64,000 bases of DNA, from positions 1 through 64,000 of the forward strand of contig DCHW01000064.1 in the NCBI GenBank assembly GCA_002314935.1. The letters are read 5' to 3'. Under the pieces are notes generated by a model, which did not search any database, was not told where the DNA came from, and saw only the letters and a list, made by a program, of their open reading frames with translations. Positions 48,240-56,982 of this stretch are shown in pieces. How positions within the stretch are numbered: the stretch's first letter is position 1; each line of letters opens with the position of its first letter. The translations under genes and the position numbers were made by a program. This DNA is from Clostridiales bacterium UBA1742 (GTDB taxonomy: Bacteria > Bacillota > Clostridia > TANB77 > CAG-508).

Positions 48240-48497
48240 TTAATCAAATATGTTATCTATATCTTCAAAAAGCTGATTGTAAGATATATCAAGGACTCTA
48301 CATATAGCAACTATCTCAAAATCTTTAAGAAGTAGTTTATTATTTTCTATTAAAGAAATATCAGAGTGATAAATATCTACACCTAGCAATGCTATTTTAT
48401 CAGATAGCTCTCTTTGAGAAAGTTCTCTTAATTCTCTATATTTTTTTACATTTTTACCTAATACATTAGCTTTTCCGTTCAATTTCTTTATTTTCAT
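48240..48497 (-). CDS. Second XRE-family repressor
   Basis: 85 aa. KYRELRELSQRELSDKIALLGVDIYHSDISLIENNKLLLKDFEIVAICRVL is an HTH_3 domain, almost the whole protein. It reads away from 48608, so the gap 48498-48607 should hold its operator. Confidence 0.85.
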   Translation of the reverse strand: MKIKKLNGKANVLGKNVKKYRELRELSQRELSDKIALLGVDIYHSDISLIENNKLLLKDFEIVAICRVLDISYNQLFEDIDNIFD

Positions 48498-48559
48498 AAT
48501 TTTTAGTATTCCTTTCCGACATATTGTTTATACATTTTACAATATTTTTTTAATAAAAA

Positions 48560-48578
48560 TGGTAGACACTATCTACCA
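48560..48578. promoter_or_regulatory. Operator-like inverted repeat
   Basis: TGGTAGA (48560-48566), 5 nt, TCTACCA (48572-48578), between the divergent repressor and the 48608 gene: a plausible repressor site. Confidence 0.5.
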
Positions 48579-48607
48579 GAAAACAAAAATATATAATTGG
48601 AGGAAGT

Positions 48608-48895
48608 ATGAAAAGTGAAGAAGAATTAATTGAAACTATTTGTAGGCAAAAAAATAATAGAGATATGTTAATTGAGCTTGTAAGAAAAAGAAATAATAAA
48701 GAATTGTATAGTCAATTGAAAATGTTTTCAGAAGAATCTTCAATTAATGAGGATCATAAAATAAAAATTTATAATGTCATATATGACTATATAGAGTCTG
48801 TTAATGAAGAATTTTTAGAGAAAATAGATGAAATATATAAAATAGCATGTAAGGATACAATTAATTTTATAAAAGAAAATAAAGTAGTTTTTTAA
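48608..48895 (+). CDS. Unknown small helical protein
   Basis: 95 aa, charged and helical (SEEELIETICRQKNNRDMLIELVRKRNNKELY). No family recognised. TTGGAGG SD. It leads the unit that contains the response regulator and the retroelement. Confidence 0.5.
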   Translation: MKSEEELIETICRQKNNRDMLIELVRKRNNKELYSQLKMFSEESSINEDHKIKIYNVIYDYIESVNEEFLEKIDEIYKIACKDTINFIKENKVVF

Positions 48896-48902
48896 GGAGA
48901 TA

Positions 48903-49376
48903 ATGAAAATGGAGAAAATAAAAGTTTTAATAGCTGATGATGAATGGGCAATTTGTGATTTGATAGAAAAAGAGTTAAAAAAATATGAAGATATAGAAAT
49001 TGTTGGTATTGTCAAAGAAAAAGATGAAGAAATAAGAGCAATTGATGAAAATAAGCCAGATATAGTAATAACAGATTTGTTAAGAAATAATGAATATGTT
49101 GGATATGATATTATAAAAAAATATGAAGAAGAAAGTTATTCGCCTGTTTTCTTGTTGTTTACTGCTGCACCACCATCTATTGTTTTTACCAAATGTAAAA
49201 ATGTAGGAGGATACATTCAAAAATTTGGAGGAAAGTTTGATAGAATAGTAGTAGAAATACGAAGAATTAAAGAAGAAATGGAAAATCAAAGAAAAGAAAT
49301 TCCTTTACAAAATGAAAATAAAGATAATAATAAAAGTAATTTTATTGAATTTATAAAAAGATTTTTGAAAGTATAA
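48903..49376 (+). CDS. Receiver-only response regulator
   Basis: 157 aa. A complete receiver: Asp12, Asp13, phosphoacceptor Asp58 (ITDLL), Thr87, Lys107. The remaining 45 residues are a charged helix with no DNA-binding domain. No histidine kinase lies in the window, so it may use a host kinase or act as a protein switch. Located just upstream of the retroelement. Confidence 0.8.
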   Translation: MKMEKIKVLIADDEWAICDLIEKELKKYEDIEIVGIVKEKDEEIRAIDENKPDIVITDLLRNNEYVGYDIIKKYEEESYSPVFLLFTAAPPSIVFTKCKNVGGYIQKFGGKFDRIVVEIRRIKEEMENQRKEIPLQNENKDNNKSNFIEFIKRFLKV

Positions 49377-49459
49377 ACGGAAATATAGAAACAAGAGTAT
49401 AAAGATAGATTTTTCTTCTTAAAAATGTTAAAATACAGAACTGGAAAAGGAGGAAAATA

Positions 49460-50041
49460 ATGTTACAAGTAAGCAGAGATGGTAATTTGAAAATACCTAA
49501 AAAAATAGAAGATATAAAAGAAAATATCAATACAATCGATGATAAAATTGCTGTTAAACAAGCAATAGCAACAGCGAACAATAAGAAAATAAATAATAAA
49601 AAAATAAAAGAAAGTGTTGAACAAGATGCAGAGTTAGAGATGGTTAGTAAAATTCCATATAATGCAAATGATTTGGTTGTAATTACTATTGTAAAAAAAC
49701 TTACTGCATATACAATAGCAGTTACAGAAAAATCGCCTAAAAAATTCAGAGGTGTATTTGTTAATAGAATGCAAAATTATTGTTTAGATACATTAGAAAA
49801 TCTATTGAAAGCAAATTTTACAAGAATGGATGCAATAGACAAGAAAAAAATAAGAGAAGAATTGCAAAAGGATGCAATAGTGAATTTGAAATTACTGGGG
49901 TATGTTTCTATGGTAGCAGAAAATTCAGGCTGTATATTAAACAAACAATACAAACAGATTTCCTTACAATTATCAGAGGCTATAAATTTGATAGCAGCAT
50001 GGAAAAAGAGTGATGATGAAAGATGGAAAAATAGGAATTAG
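49460..50041 (+). CDS. avd: Avd: accessory protein of the diversity-generating retroelement
   Basis: 193 aa. The last 120 residues form the four-helix-bundle Avd/S23 family: VKKLTAYTIAVTEKSPKKFRGVFVNRMQNYCLDTLENLLKAN, and LSEAINLIAAWKKS at the end. Avd binds the RT and template RNA in DGRs. The first 70 residues are an extra charged helical extension. It sits directly before the template repeat and RT, the usual order. SD GGAGGA. Confidence 0.85.
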   Translation: MLQVSRDGNLKIPKKIEDIKENINTIDDKIAVKQAIATANNKKINNKKIKESVEQDAELEMVSKIPYNANDLVVITIVKKLTAYTIAVTEKSPKKFRGVFVNRMQNYCLDTLENLLKANFTRMDAIDKKKIREELQKDAIVNLKLLGYVSMVAENSGCILNKQYKQISLQLSEAINLIAAWKKSDDERWKNRN

Positions 50042-50115
50042 GATTTTAAACCGAAAGGTTTTTAATTAAGAGAAAAATTTTAATTGGTCGTTTTTTTTAC
50101 GCCCCTTTATTATAT

Positions 50116-50191
50116 GACGCGCGCGTGGTCGATAATAATGGTAATAGGAATTACAACAATGTAAATAAACGCAATGGTGGGGCTCGCCCAG
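50116..50191 (+). repeat. DGR template repeat (TR)
   Basis: 76 bp, non-coding, between avd and RT. It starts GACGCGCGCGTGGTCG and ends with GC-rich GGTGGGGCTCGCCCAG, both shared with the VR. In the reading frame of the target it holds seven AAT/AAC codons before GGARP, so mutation falls on Asn codons, as in known DGRs. The surrounding gap (50042-50412) also has a small hairpin at 50295-50313 and no gene. Confidence 0.95.
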
Positions 50192-50412
50192 ATTTACTTT
50201 TAAGATTTATAAAATTAAATCGAAAAAAATCAGAGAAATATATTTTAGGTAAAATATATCAGTATTTAAAGTAAAGGAATTTTTCTCTTTTCTAACCGCT
50301 ATAAAAGTGCGGTGGAAGAATAAATGAGTACCTACACAAGCAACGAATAGTTAATCTATTTTTTGCAAGTTATAAGAGGTATTCTTTTTTTGTATATAAA
50401 AGGAGTTTTGAA

Positions 50413-51432
50413 ATGAAGATAGAGGAAATTTTTACATTTGAAAATTTATATAAAGCATATAAAGATTGTAGAAAGTCAAAACAACATAAAGGCGAAGTTA
50501 TAAGATTTGAGGTGGATTTATCCAGAAATATTAGTAATTTACAAAAAGAGTTATTAAGTAAAAAATATAAATTAAGTAAATACAAAAAATTTTTAATATA
50601 TGAACCAAAGGAAAGAGTTATTGAGGCATTACCATTTAAAGACAGAGTAGTAATTAAATGCTTTTGTGAAGCAACTTTAAGAGATAAAATTGAGAATAAA
50701 CTAATATATGATAATGCTGCTTGTAGAAAAAATAAAGGGACAGATTTTGCTATAAAAAGATTAGAAAAATTCTTAAAATATGAGTTTGGAATACAAAAAA
50801 ATAATGATTTTTATTTTTTGAAATGTGATATAAGAAAATATTTTCAGAGTATAAATCATGAAATACTACTAGGATTATTAAAAAAAATTAATTTTTCGAC
50901 AGATGAAATGTGGTTAATTGAAAAGTTAATAAAAGAACAACCTAATAATGCAGAAATTGGATTGCCACTTGGAAATCAATCTAGTCAATGGTTTGCATTA
51001 TTTTATTTGAATGAAATAGACAGATTGATTAAAGAAAAATTAAGAATCAAGGGGTATATTAGATATATGGATGATATGATATTGATACATAATGACAAAA
51101 AATATTTGCAAAAATGCTTACTTGAAATAAGAAAAGCATGTAAGGAAAAATTGAATCTTGAATTAAACGACAAAACACAAATTGGAAAAGTAAAAAATGG
51201 AATTGATTTTTTAGGATATAGACATATTTTAAATTCTAGAGGAGGAATAATAAGAAAATTAAGAGTATCTTCAAAACAGAGAATGAAAAAACATTTAAAA
51301 ATAATGAAAAAATTAAGGATAAAAAATATAATTGATGATGAATATATATATGTTAGAAAGAATGCTTTTTATAATCATTTAAAGAATACAAGTGAAAGTT
51401 ATAAGCTAAAAAAAGAGGTATATCCTTTTTGA
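50413..51432 (+). CDS. DGR reverse transcriptase
   Basis: 339 aa. RT blocks: ALPFKDRVVIKCF, KCDIRKYFQSINHEIL, GLPLGNQSSQWFALFYLNEID, and the active site IRYMDDMILI (YMDD near 217). The motif LGNQSSQ fits the (I/L/V)GxxxSQ form that replaces QGxxxSP in DGR reverse transcriptases. It copies the TR RNA with errors at adenines. AAAGGAG SD. Confidence 0.95.
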   Translation: MKIEEIFTFENLYKAYKDCRKSKQHKGEVIRFEVDLSRNISNLQKELLSKKYKLSKYKKFLIYEPKERVIEALPFKDRVVIKCFCEATLRDKIENKLIYDNAACRKNKGTDFAIKRLEKFLKYEFGIQKNNDFYFLKCDIRKYFQSINHEILLGLLKKINFSTDEMWLIEKLIKEQPNNAEIGLPLGNQSSQWFALFYLNEIDRLIKEKLRIKGYIRYMDDMILIHNDKKYLQKCLLEIRKACKEKLNLELNDKTQIGKVKNGIDFLGYRHILNSRGGIIRKLRVSSKQRMKKHLKIMKKLRIKNIIDDEYIYVRKNAFYNHLKNTSESYKLKKEVYPF

Positions 51433-51545
51433 AAAAAATTTGAAAAAAATTTTACGAATTTGTTGAAAAATTTTTATTTTTTTGATTTAATAATAGTGGA
51501 TTATTTTAAATGTTATACGTAAAGGTATAAATTGGAGGTAAACAA

Positions 51546-53779
51546 ATGAGTAATTATACATTTCCAACTCAAGAACAATTTTTTGAAGACAGAGAAATGC
51601 TTGAAGTTATAAAGAAAAGAGGAACTAAAGCAGCAATTACAGATTTTTCTATTTTATTAGGAGGATATGTAAATGATTATTATCATATAGATGGAGATAG
51701 AACTCTTGCAGGTAGAACAGGCTACTATTGGACAAGATCAGATGATGGAGATAATGACGCGCGCGTGGTCGCTAATGATGGTAGTAGGGATTACTACGAT
51801 GTTGAATATGCGCGATGGTGGGGCTCGCCCAGCTTTACCGTTCTCATCAATCGATAAAATCCCCACGAACGGAGTGAGTGGTAAGCGTGCAACAGATGGA
51901 GTATTAGAAGTTGAATATGGATTTTATCCACAAAGTGCAGTTTCAAGAGAAATGCAACAAGAATTAGAACGTCAATTCAACAATGGAAGATTAAATAGAA
52001 CTGGTAATGGATATACAACAGATTCAAGAAGATATAATGCTTATGATGAAAAATTTGAAGCAAAAAGACATGAGGAATTTGAATATCGAGGTAAAAGATA
52101 TGTAAGAGTTGAAGCTAATTCTGATTTTGGAGGAGGAACATTTACTCTTTCAAATGGAGAAGGATATAGAGACGGGGATAATGTTTGGGTTGAAGTACAA
52201 CCAATAAAATGGTTGGTAAGTGAAAGTGATAAATTGATGCTTGCAGAAAAATTAGTTTTTGCAGGAGTTCAATTCAAACATGAAAGAGATTATCATACTG
52301 AAGATTTTGGAAAAACAGATATAAAAAAATTTATAGATGATTGTTGGTCAAAAGATATTGAACAAGTAAGAAGTAAACGGAAAAACTATGGAAACTGGTA
52401 TTGAACCAGAACTTGGAGAAGGGCAAACACAAAGAACTAGAAAAACTAGATTACAAAGATTAAATCCAGATAAATCACAAGAACAACAAAGAAAGAAAAT
52501 GACTATAACAGAAGAACTTGAAAGTTATATTGAAGCAGGAGAAAGTGTTTTATTAAGAGGTCCATCTGGTATAGGAAAAACAGATAGGGTAAGAACATTG
52601 TATCCAGATTTAGTTTATATAAAACTTACTAACAATATGTTTCCAGAAAAAGTTGTAGGTTCAACGAATTTACAAACAGGGGAAAGTATTCCACCAGATT
52701 TTGCAAAACAAATAATATTAGATAGTGCAACAGATGAAGAAAGAAAATTAGTAGAAGAAAATATTCAAAATATATATGGAGTAGCAGATAAAGTTTTTGA
52801 AAGGTCAAAGGAAAGCGACAAGAAAGTAGTAATATTACTAGATGAGCTTTTAAATGTTAAACCAGCAGTACAAAGTTTAGTTTATACTTTAGTATTAAAT
52901 AGATTTGTAGAAATGGGAAAAGGACTTAAATTACCAGATAATGTGGTAATTGTAGCAACAGGAAATCAAAAGAAATATTCTATGGTAGCAGAAGATTTAG
53001 CTGAACCATTAGAAAAAAGAATAAACCACATAATAGATGTAGAACCAAGAGTTGGAGAATGGATAACTGAATATGCTATTCCAAATGGAGTACATCCACA
53101 AGTAATTGGATACATGTTATCAAAATACAATTCTAATGGACAAAGTGAAAATATAGAAGATATTGGATATTTTTATGAAGAACCAGAAGTTGGAGAAGAA
53201 CATTTAGATAGATACGGACAAAAAGGAAGAACAAATGACCCAAGAAGTTGGACTCAAATATCAGATACATTAAAGAATTTTGAAAGTGATTTACAAAAAG
53301 GAAAATTTGATGGAATAGATGTAGAAGATGCTTTAAAAAGAAGAATAGGAACAAAATTAAGGGAAGAATGGGCAGAAGAATTTTATGATTTTTATAATAT
53401 GCCAACATTAACACCTGAGGAAGTAGTTAAAGGCGAATACACACAGGGAGATTTGCCACAAGATATAAATGAGAGATTTGCATTTATGACAGCACTTATT
53501 ACTGCAGATGAAAAACAAGTAAAGGCATGCAGAGATTTCATAAGAAAACATTGTGACCCAGAATATTTAGCAACATTTGATATTTGTTGGGCAGGTAAAG
53601 ATGAAAAAAGAGCAAGAAAAATAGATGAATTACAAACGTTAGATGAATTAAATGCTAAAACATATAATGCTGACGATACAAGAAGATATGTAAGAGATGG
53701 TATGACAGGATTTGAAGCAATAGATTTAGCATATACAGAACATCAAAGGGATAGAAATAACGAAGGAAGAGGTATGTAA
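51546..53779 (+). CDS. DGR target fused in frame to a MoxR-type AAA+ ATPase (two frame breaks)
   Basis: As printed, translation from 51546 stops after 103 aa. Removing the one extra A in the VR and skipping C52378 gives one 743-aa protein: an N-terminal domain (residues about 1-65), YYWTRSDDG and the variable region (about 71-96), GARPALPFSSIDKIPTNG, a DUF6273-like domain (about 110-280, with EYGFYPQ and VWVEVQPIKWLV), then an AAA+ domain with Walker A GPSGIGKT (near 338) and Walker B VVILLDELLN (near 428). The ATPase part has no SD at its own first ATG (52388), which supports a single polypeptide or coupled translation. Role inferred: variable recognition linked to ATP-driven action. Confidence 0.7.
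51756..51832 (+). repeat. DGR variable repeat (VR)
   Basis: 77 bp. It differs from the TR at 11 positions, every one an adenine in the TR, plus one extra A (in GTTGAATATG). No other base differs. It ends in the same GGTGGGGCTCGCCCAG block, the likely initiation-of-homing site. The extra A puts the sequence after it out of frame. Confidence 0.95.
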
Positions 53780-54249
53780 TGATGATTGGAACAGAATATA
53801 AGGTCGCTGCTGCTGAAACATTAAGTGTTTTAGAAAATATAAATACCATAGATATAAAAAAGATACCACAAAGTTTTTTAGATTTTTTGGCAGAATTATC
53901 ATCAAAAGAAGATAGACCAGAATTGGATTATTCTAAACCGATAGAGGAACTAAATCTTAAAGAAAAAACAAGAGAGATTCTAGGATATATTTATATTAAC
54001 TGGTGGTCTACAAAAGAAGAAAAAGAATTATGTGACAAGATGATAAATAATAAAAGAAAAAATAATAATGTTGGTACTAATGTGAAATATGAAGTAGATG
54101 ACATATTTAAAGCGAGAAAAAATAATGTTTTAGTAAATAACACTGAAAATACTGAAATCAAAGAAATGGTTGAATATAAAGATGAAACTTTTATTAAAAA
54201 AATAATAAATAAGATATTGAGTTTTTTTAACAAAGGATTGAGGAGGTAA
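53779..54249 (+). CDS. Unknown DGR-operon protein
   Basis: 156 aa. It overlaps the ATPase stop (TAATG). Residues 20-80 are acidic (PQSFLDFLAELSSKEDRPELD... LGYIYINWWSTKEEKELC); the end is Lys-rich with FIKKIINKILSFFNKG. No family recognised. Translationally coupled, so likely part of the same system. Confidence 0.6.
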   Translation: MMIGTEYKVAAAETLSVLENINTIDIKKIPQSFLDFLAELSSKEDRPELDYSKPIEELNLKEKTREILGYIYINWWSTKEEKELCDKMINNKRKNNNVGTNVKYEVDDIFKARKNNVLVNNTENTEIKEMVEYKDETFIKKIINKILSFFNKGLRR

Positions 54250-54253
54250 TAAA

Positions 54254-54646
54254 GTGATTGATATTGATTTAATTGAAGCTCAAAAAGGAATAAAATCAAT
54301 AGGTGTAATTGTCTTTAATTCAGATATTCAAAAATTAAATAATTCATGTAATATAGATGCAGGATTAAGTGATTTAGATTTGTTTGGTGTGAGTTTAGGA
54401 CATCCTATTTTTAAAGAAGAATTAGAAAAAGTTTCAAAAGAAAATGAAATTTCATATTTAATAATATCAAATATTGATAAAGTAAATGAAGATAAACAAA
54501 ATAGGTTTGTAGGATTGGTTAAAGATAGAGAGTTTATGGGATATAATTTACCAGATAATGTTATAATTGTATTTACAGTAGAAACAGAAAGTGATATAAA
54601 GAAAGTTTCAAAAGAACTTTATCATTTTTGTGAAGTAAATATATAA
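54254..54646 (+). CDS. Degenerate AAA+-like protein lacking Walker A
   Basis: 130 aa. YLIISNIDKVNEDKQNRFVGLVKDREFMGYNLPDNVIIVFTVE matches the Walker B to sensor region of MoxR/AAA+ proteins, with Asn-Ile-Asp where Asp-Glu would be, and there is no GxxxxGK. It may be a regulatory or bait subunit for the ATPase upstream. GTG start 6 nt after AGGAGG. Confidence 0.5.
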   Translation: MIDIDLIEAQKGIKSIGVIVFNSDIQKLNNSCNIDAGLSDLDLFGVSLGHPIFKEELEKVSKENEISYLIISNIDKVNEDKQNRFVGLVKDREFMGYNLPDNVIIVFTVETESDIKKVSKELYHFCEVNI

Positions 54647-54667
54647 AACATTGAAAGGAAAAATCTA

Positions 54668-56227
54668 ATGGATATTGATAAAAGTTTAATTTATAAAACT
54701 AAAAACCTATTATTAGCTCGATATCCGAGATTTGGTAGTGAAGTTGCAAAAGCAAATATAGAATATAGAACAGATTTAAAATATCATACAGCAGCTGCTG
54801 ATGGAAGAAATGTATATATAGATCCTGAATACTTTAAAGGATTGAGTGAAGATGATAGATTATTTTTAATTGCACATGAATTTATGCATAATAAGTTTCT
54901 TCACATGTATAGATTAAAAGATTCAAATGGTGTGATGAGAGATCCAGATGTTTGGAATGAGGCAACTGATGCTATAATAAATGCAAATTTGGAAAGAGAT
55001 GGCTTTACTATTAAAAAAGGATATGTAAATAGACCAGAAGCTATAAATTATTCTGCTGAAGAATTTTATGAAATACTTTTGAAAGAAAGGGAAGAAAAAC
55101 AAAAAAATAGTAAACAGAATAATCAAAGTGGACAAGATAAAGGCGAACAGGATGAAAATGGGCAAACAGATGAAAATAATCAAAATGGACAGGAAAATAG
55201 TAAACAAGATAATACTTCAGGAGAAAAAGAACAAGATAATCAGTCAGGAAATGATGAAGGAACTGAAAATCAAAGTAATGAATCAAGCGAAAATGAAGGG
55301 CAAGAAAATGAACAAGGACAGAATGGCGAGGAAGAAGAAAAGTTCATGGACGACCATAGTATGTGGGAAGAAGCTTTTCAAGAAAGAGAAAATGGTGCAA
55401 AAAAAAGAAAACAAGAAAATAATCCTAATAAAAGCGAAAAGAATGATGGAAAACCCTCTGAACAATCTTCTGAACAAAAAAGTGATGATATAAGATTCGA
55501 GTTTGACGAAAGAAGTGAATTTGAACAAAATAGAGAAGAACAACTAGAAAGGGTTAAAAAGAGATTTGATAAAACAAAAAGAAAAATGAGAGGAGAACAA
55601 GTTCCAGAAGAAACTATTGATTTAGGCAGCATAGGAGAAAGTAGAAATGAAATAGATTGGAAATTGTTGCTTCGCAGAGAAGTTGAAAAAAGTGAAACAA
55701 TATGGAGTCAAAGACGTTCAGTCGCAGAAAATAATTATGCATATAGACTTGAAGAAAACGAGGTTGAAGAAGAAGCAGAAACGGAAGTTATGATTGATGT
55801 TTCAGGCTCTGTTGATTTAGAACTTGTAAAAGCATTTTTAAGAGAATTAAAACCTATAATAAAACAGTCGAAACTAAAAGTAGGTTGTTTTAACGAAAAG
55901 TTTTGGGGATTAGTTGATGTAAAAACAGCAAAAGATATAGATGGCTTTACAATTCCAAGAGCAGCTAGGTCAAATCAATATGCTTGGACAGAAGATTGGG
56001 ATTTAGCCGTTAGGTCGTTTTCTAAAAAAAGGGAAATAAATAAAATTGTATTTACAGATGGTTACCCATGTCCGGGAACAATGCCTAAAGAAGATTTAAA
56101 AAGAGAAAATGTAATATGGATGGTATATGGTAATAAAAGTTTTAATCCATGTTGCGGTAAAGTTATAAATATAACAGAAAAACAATTAGGAAAATTGCAT
56201 CAAGTATATCAAGAACAAGAAAGATAA
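54668..56227 (+). CDS. VWA-like metallopeptidase partner of the MoxR ATPase
   Basis: 519 aa. The N-terminal domain (1-140, DUF2201-like) has LIAHEFMHNKFLHMYR, a HExxH-type site (HEFMH) near 67, and DPDVWNEATDAIINANL. Residues about 145-235 are Gln/Glu/Asn-rich and disordered. The C-terminal domain has a VWA-like metal site, VMIDVSGSVDLELVKAFLREL near 375, and KIVFTDGYPCPG. MoxR ATPases with VWA proteins form chaperone-like or conflict systems; the HExxH suggests a proteolytic effector. Confidence 0.8.
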   Translation: MDIDKSLIYKTKNLLLARYPRFGSEVAKANIEYRTDLKYHTAAADGRNVYIDPEYFKGLSEDDRLFLIAHEFMHNKFLHMYRLKDSNGVMRDPDVWNEATDAIINANLERDGFTIKKGYVNRPEAINYSAEEFYEILLKEREEKQKNSKQNNQSGQDKGEQDENGQTDENNQNGQENSKQDNTSGEKEQDNQSGNDEGTENQSNESSENEGQENEQGQNGEEEEKFMDDHSMWEEAFQERENGAKKRKQENNPNKSEKNDGKPSEQSSEQKSDDIRFEFDERSEFEQNREEQLERVKKRFDKTKRKMRGEQVPEETIDLGSIGESRNEIDWKLLLRREVEKSETIWSQRRSVAENNYAYRLEENEVEEEAETEVMIDVSGSVDLELVKAFLRELKPIIKQSKLKVGCFNEKFWGLVDVKTAKDIDGFTIPRAARSNQYAWTEDWDLAVRSFSKKREINKIVFTDGYPCPGTMPKEDLKRENVIWMVYGNKSFNPCCGKVINITEKQLGKLHQVYQEQER

Positions 56228-56234
56228 TTATTTT

Positions 56235-56276
56235 TATATACAAAAAGCTAAATAGCAGCTTTTTGTATATTTTTTT
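56235..56276 (+). terminator. Strong terminator ending the DGR/ATPase operon
   Basis: A perfect 14-bp stem (56235-56248 with 56256-56269) with an eight-T tail. Confidence 0.9.
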
Positions 56277-56598
56277 TGATTATTTACAAAGTTCGACAAA
56301 TTTTGCAAAAGAAATATGATATATTTTTATTGCAATTACCAAAAAATACCATATTTTACTGGAAAATACTATCAGAAAATACCAATAAAATAGATATATT
56401 GGCATATATAATCACTTTATGAAATAGTATATTTCATTTGTGAAAACGAAAAATCGACTTTTTGTATATAAATTTAGGCATTTCATAAACTATTTGGTTT
56501 TTATGTCAAAAAATGTGGTATTATGTCGCTGAAATTAAAAACTAATGAGAAATCCATCAAATTACCAATGATGTTATTTAAAATCAGGGAGGGATAAG
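56277..56598 (+). other. AT-rich non-coding leader region
   Basis: No gene seen. It holds three short iteron-like repeats of the form AAAATACC/T (56340-56390) and a possible promoter (TTGGTT, 19 nt, TATTAT near 56490-56522) whose transcript would run into the two leader ORFs below. Confidence 0.35.
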
Positions 56599-56646
56599 AT
56601 GGATTTTTATTTATTATATAAAAACAATTTAGAAAGCATACATTAA
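56599..56646 (+). CDS. 15-aa leader peptide
   Basis: MDFYLLYKNNLESIH with a strong GGGAGGGATAAG SD. The last codons form the left arm of the terminator at 56634-56674, as in ribosome-mediated attenuators. Confidence 0.55.
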   Translation: MDFYLLYKNNLESIH

Positions 56647-56674
56647 CTTTTAAGGGTTAATTGTGTGCTTTTTT
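56634..56674 (+). terminator. Attenuator terminator 1
   Basis: AAGCATACA (56634-56642) pairs with TGTGTGCTT (56662-56670), extended by TTAAC/GTTAA, followed by a T run. A ribosome stalled on the leader peptide would cover the left arm. Confidence 0.6.
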
Positions 56675-56821
56675 GTTTTTATATATGCAATTCCATTCTA
56701 TGTACTTATTAAGCATAAACATGCTGAAGGAAAAAATTTTTATGAGAGATTTTTTGGCGTAGCTTTATAGAAATGTTTATGTTTATGTTCTAAAAATCTA
56801 CGCATTTAGAGGTGTGTAGAT

Positions 56822-56962
56822 TTGAGAATTGTTTTGATTGATTTAGAAACAATTGAATATTTTAGAGAGAGCAGAAAAATGTTTATGGACATTTCTGCTC
56901 TTTTTGCTTTTATAGAGCCAAAATCTAGAGGACCACCAACTCTATTCAGTTTTCAAATTTGA
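56822..56962 (+). CDS. 46-aa leader ORF
   Basis: TTG start 7 nt after AGAGGTG. It reads RIVLIDLETIEYFRESRKMF ... FAFIEPKSRGPPTLFSFQI and ends 20 bp before the sigma-like gene. Terminator 2 lies inside it. A hairpin GCGTAG/CTACGC (about 56757-56803) lies just upstream. Probably regulatory rather than a functional protein. Confidence 0.45.
   Translation: MRIVLIDLETIEYFRESRKMFMDISALFAFIEPKSRGPPTLFSFQI
56868..56905 (+). terminator. Attenuator terminator 2, inside the leader ORF
   Basis: AGAGCAGAAAAATG pairs with CATTTCTGCTCT (two-base bulge), followed by TTTTT. A translating ribosome would disrupt it, so translation of the 46-aa ORF should favour read-through. Confidence 0.6.
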
Positions 56963-56982
56963 AATTGAATGGAGGAAATCAA

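Noticed and set aside
51838..51872. CCGTTC/GAACGG inverted repeat after the VR as the DGR cruciform
   Set aside because: The stem is short and the loop about 23 nt, unlike the tight hairpins described for known DGRs.
52388..53779. Independent ATPase gene starting at ATG 52388
   Set aside because: No SD, and the start sits at a CGG break that joins it in frame to the upstream domain.
56340..56390. AAAATACC-type repeats as replication iterons
   Set aside because: Only three short imperfect copies in very AT-rich DNA; no replication gene beside them.
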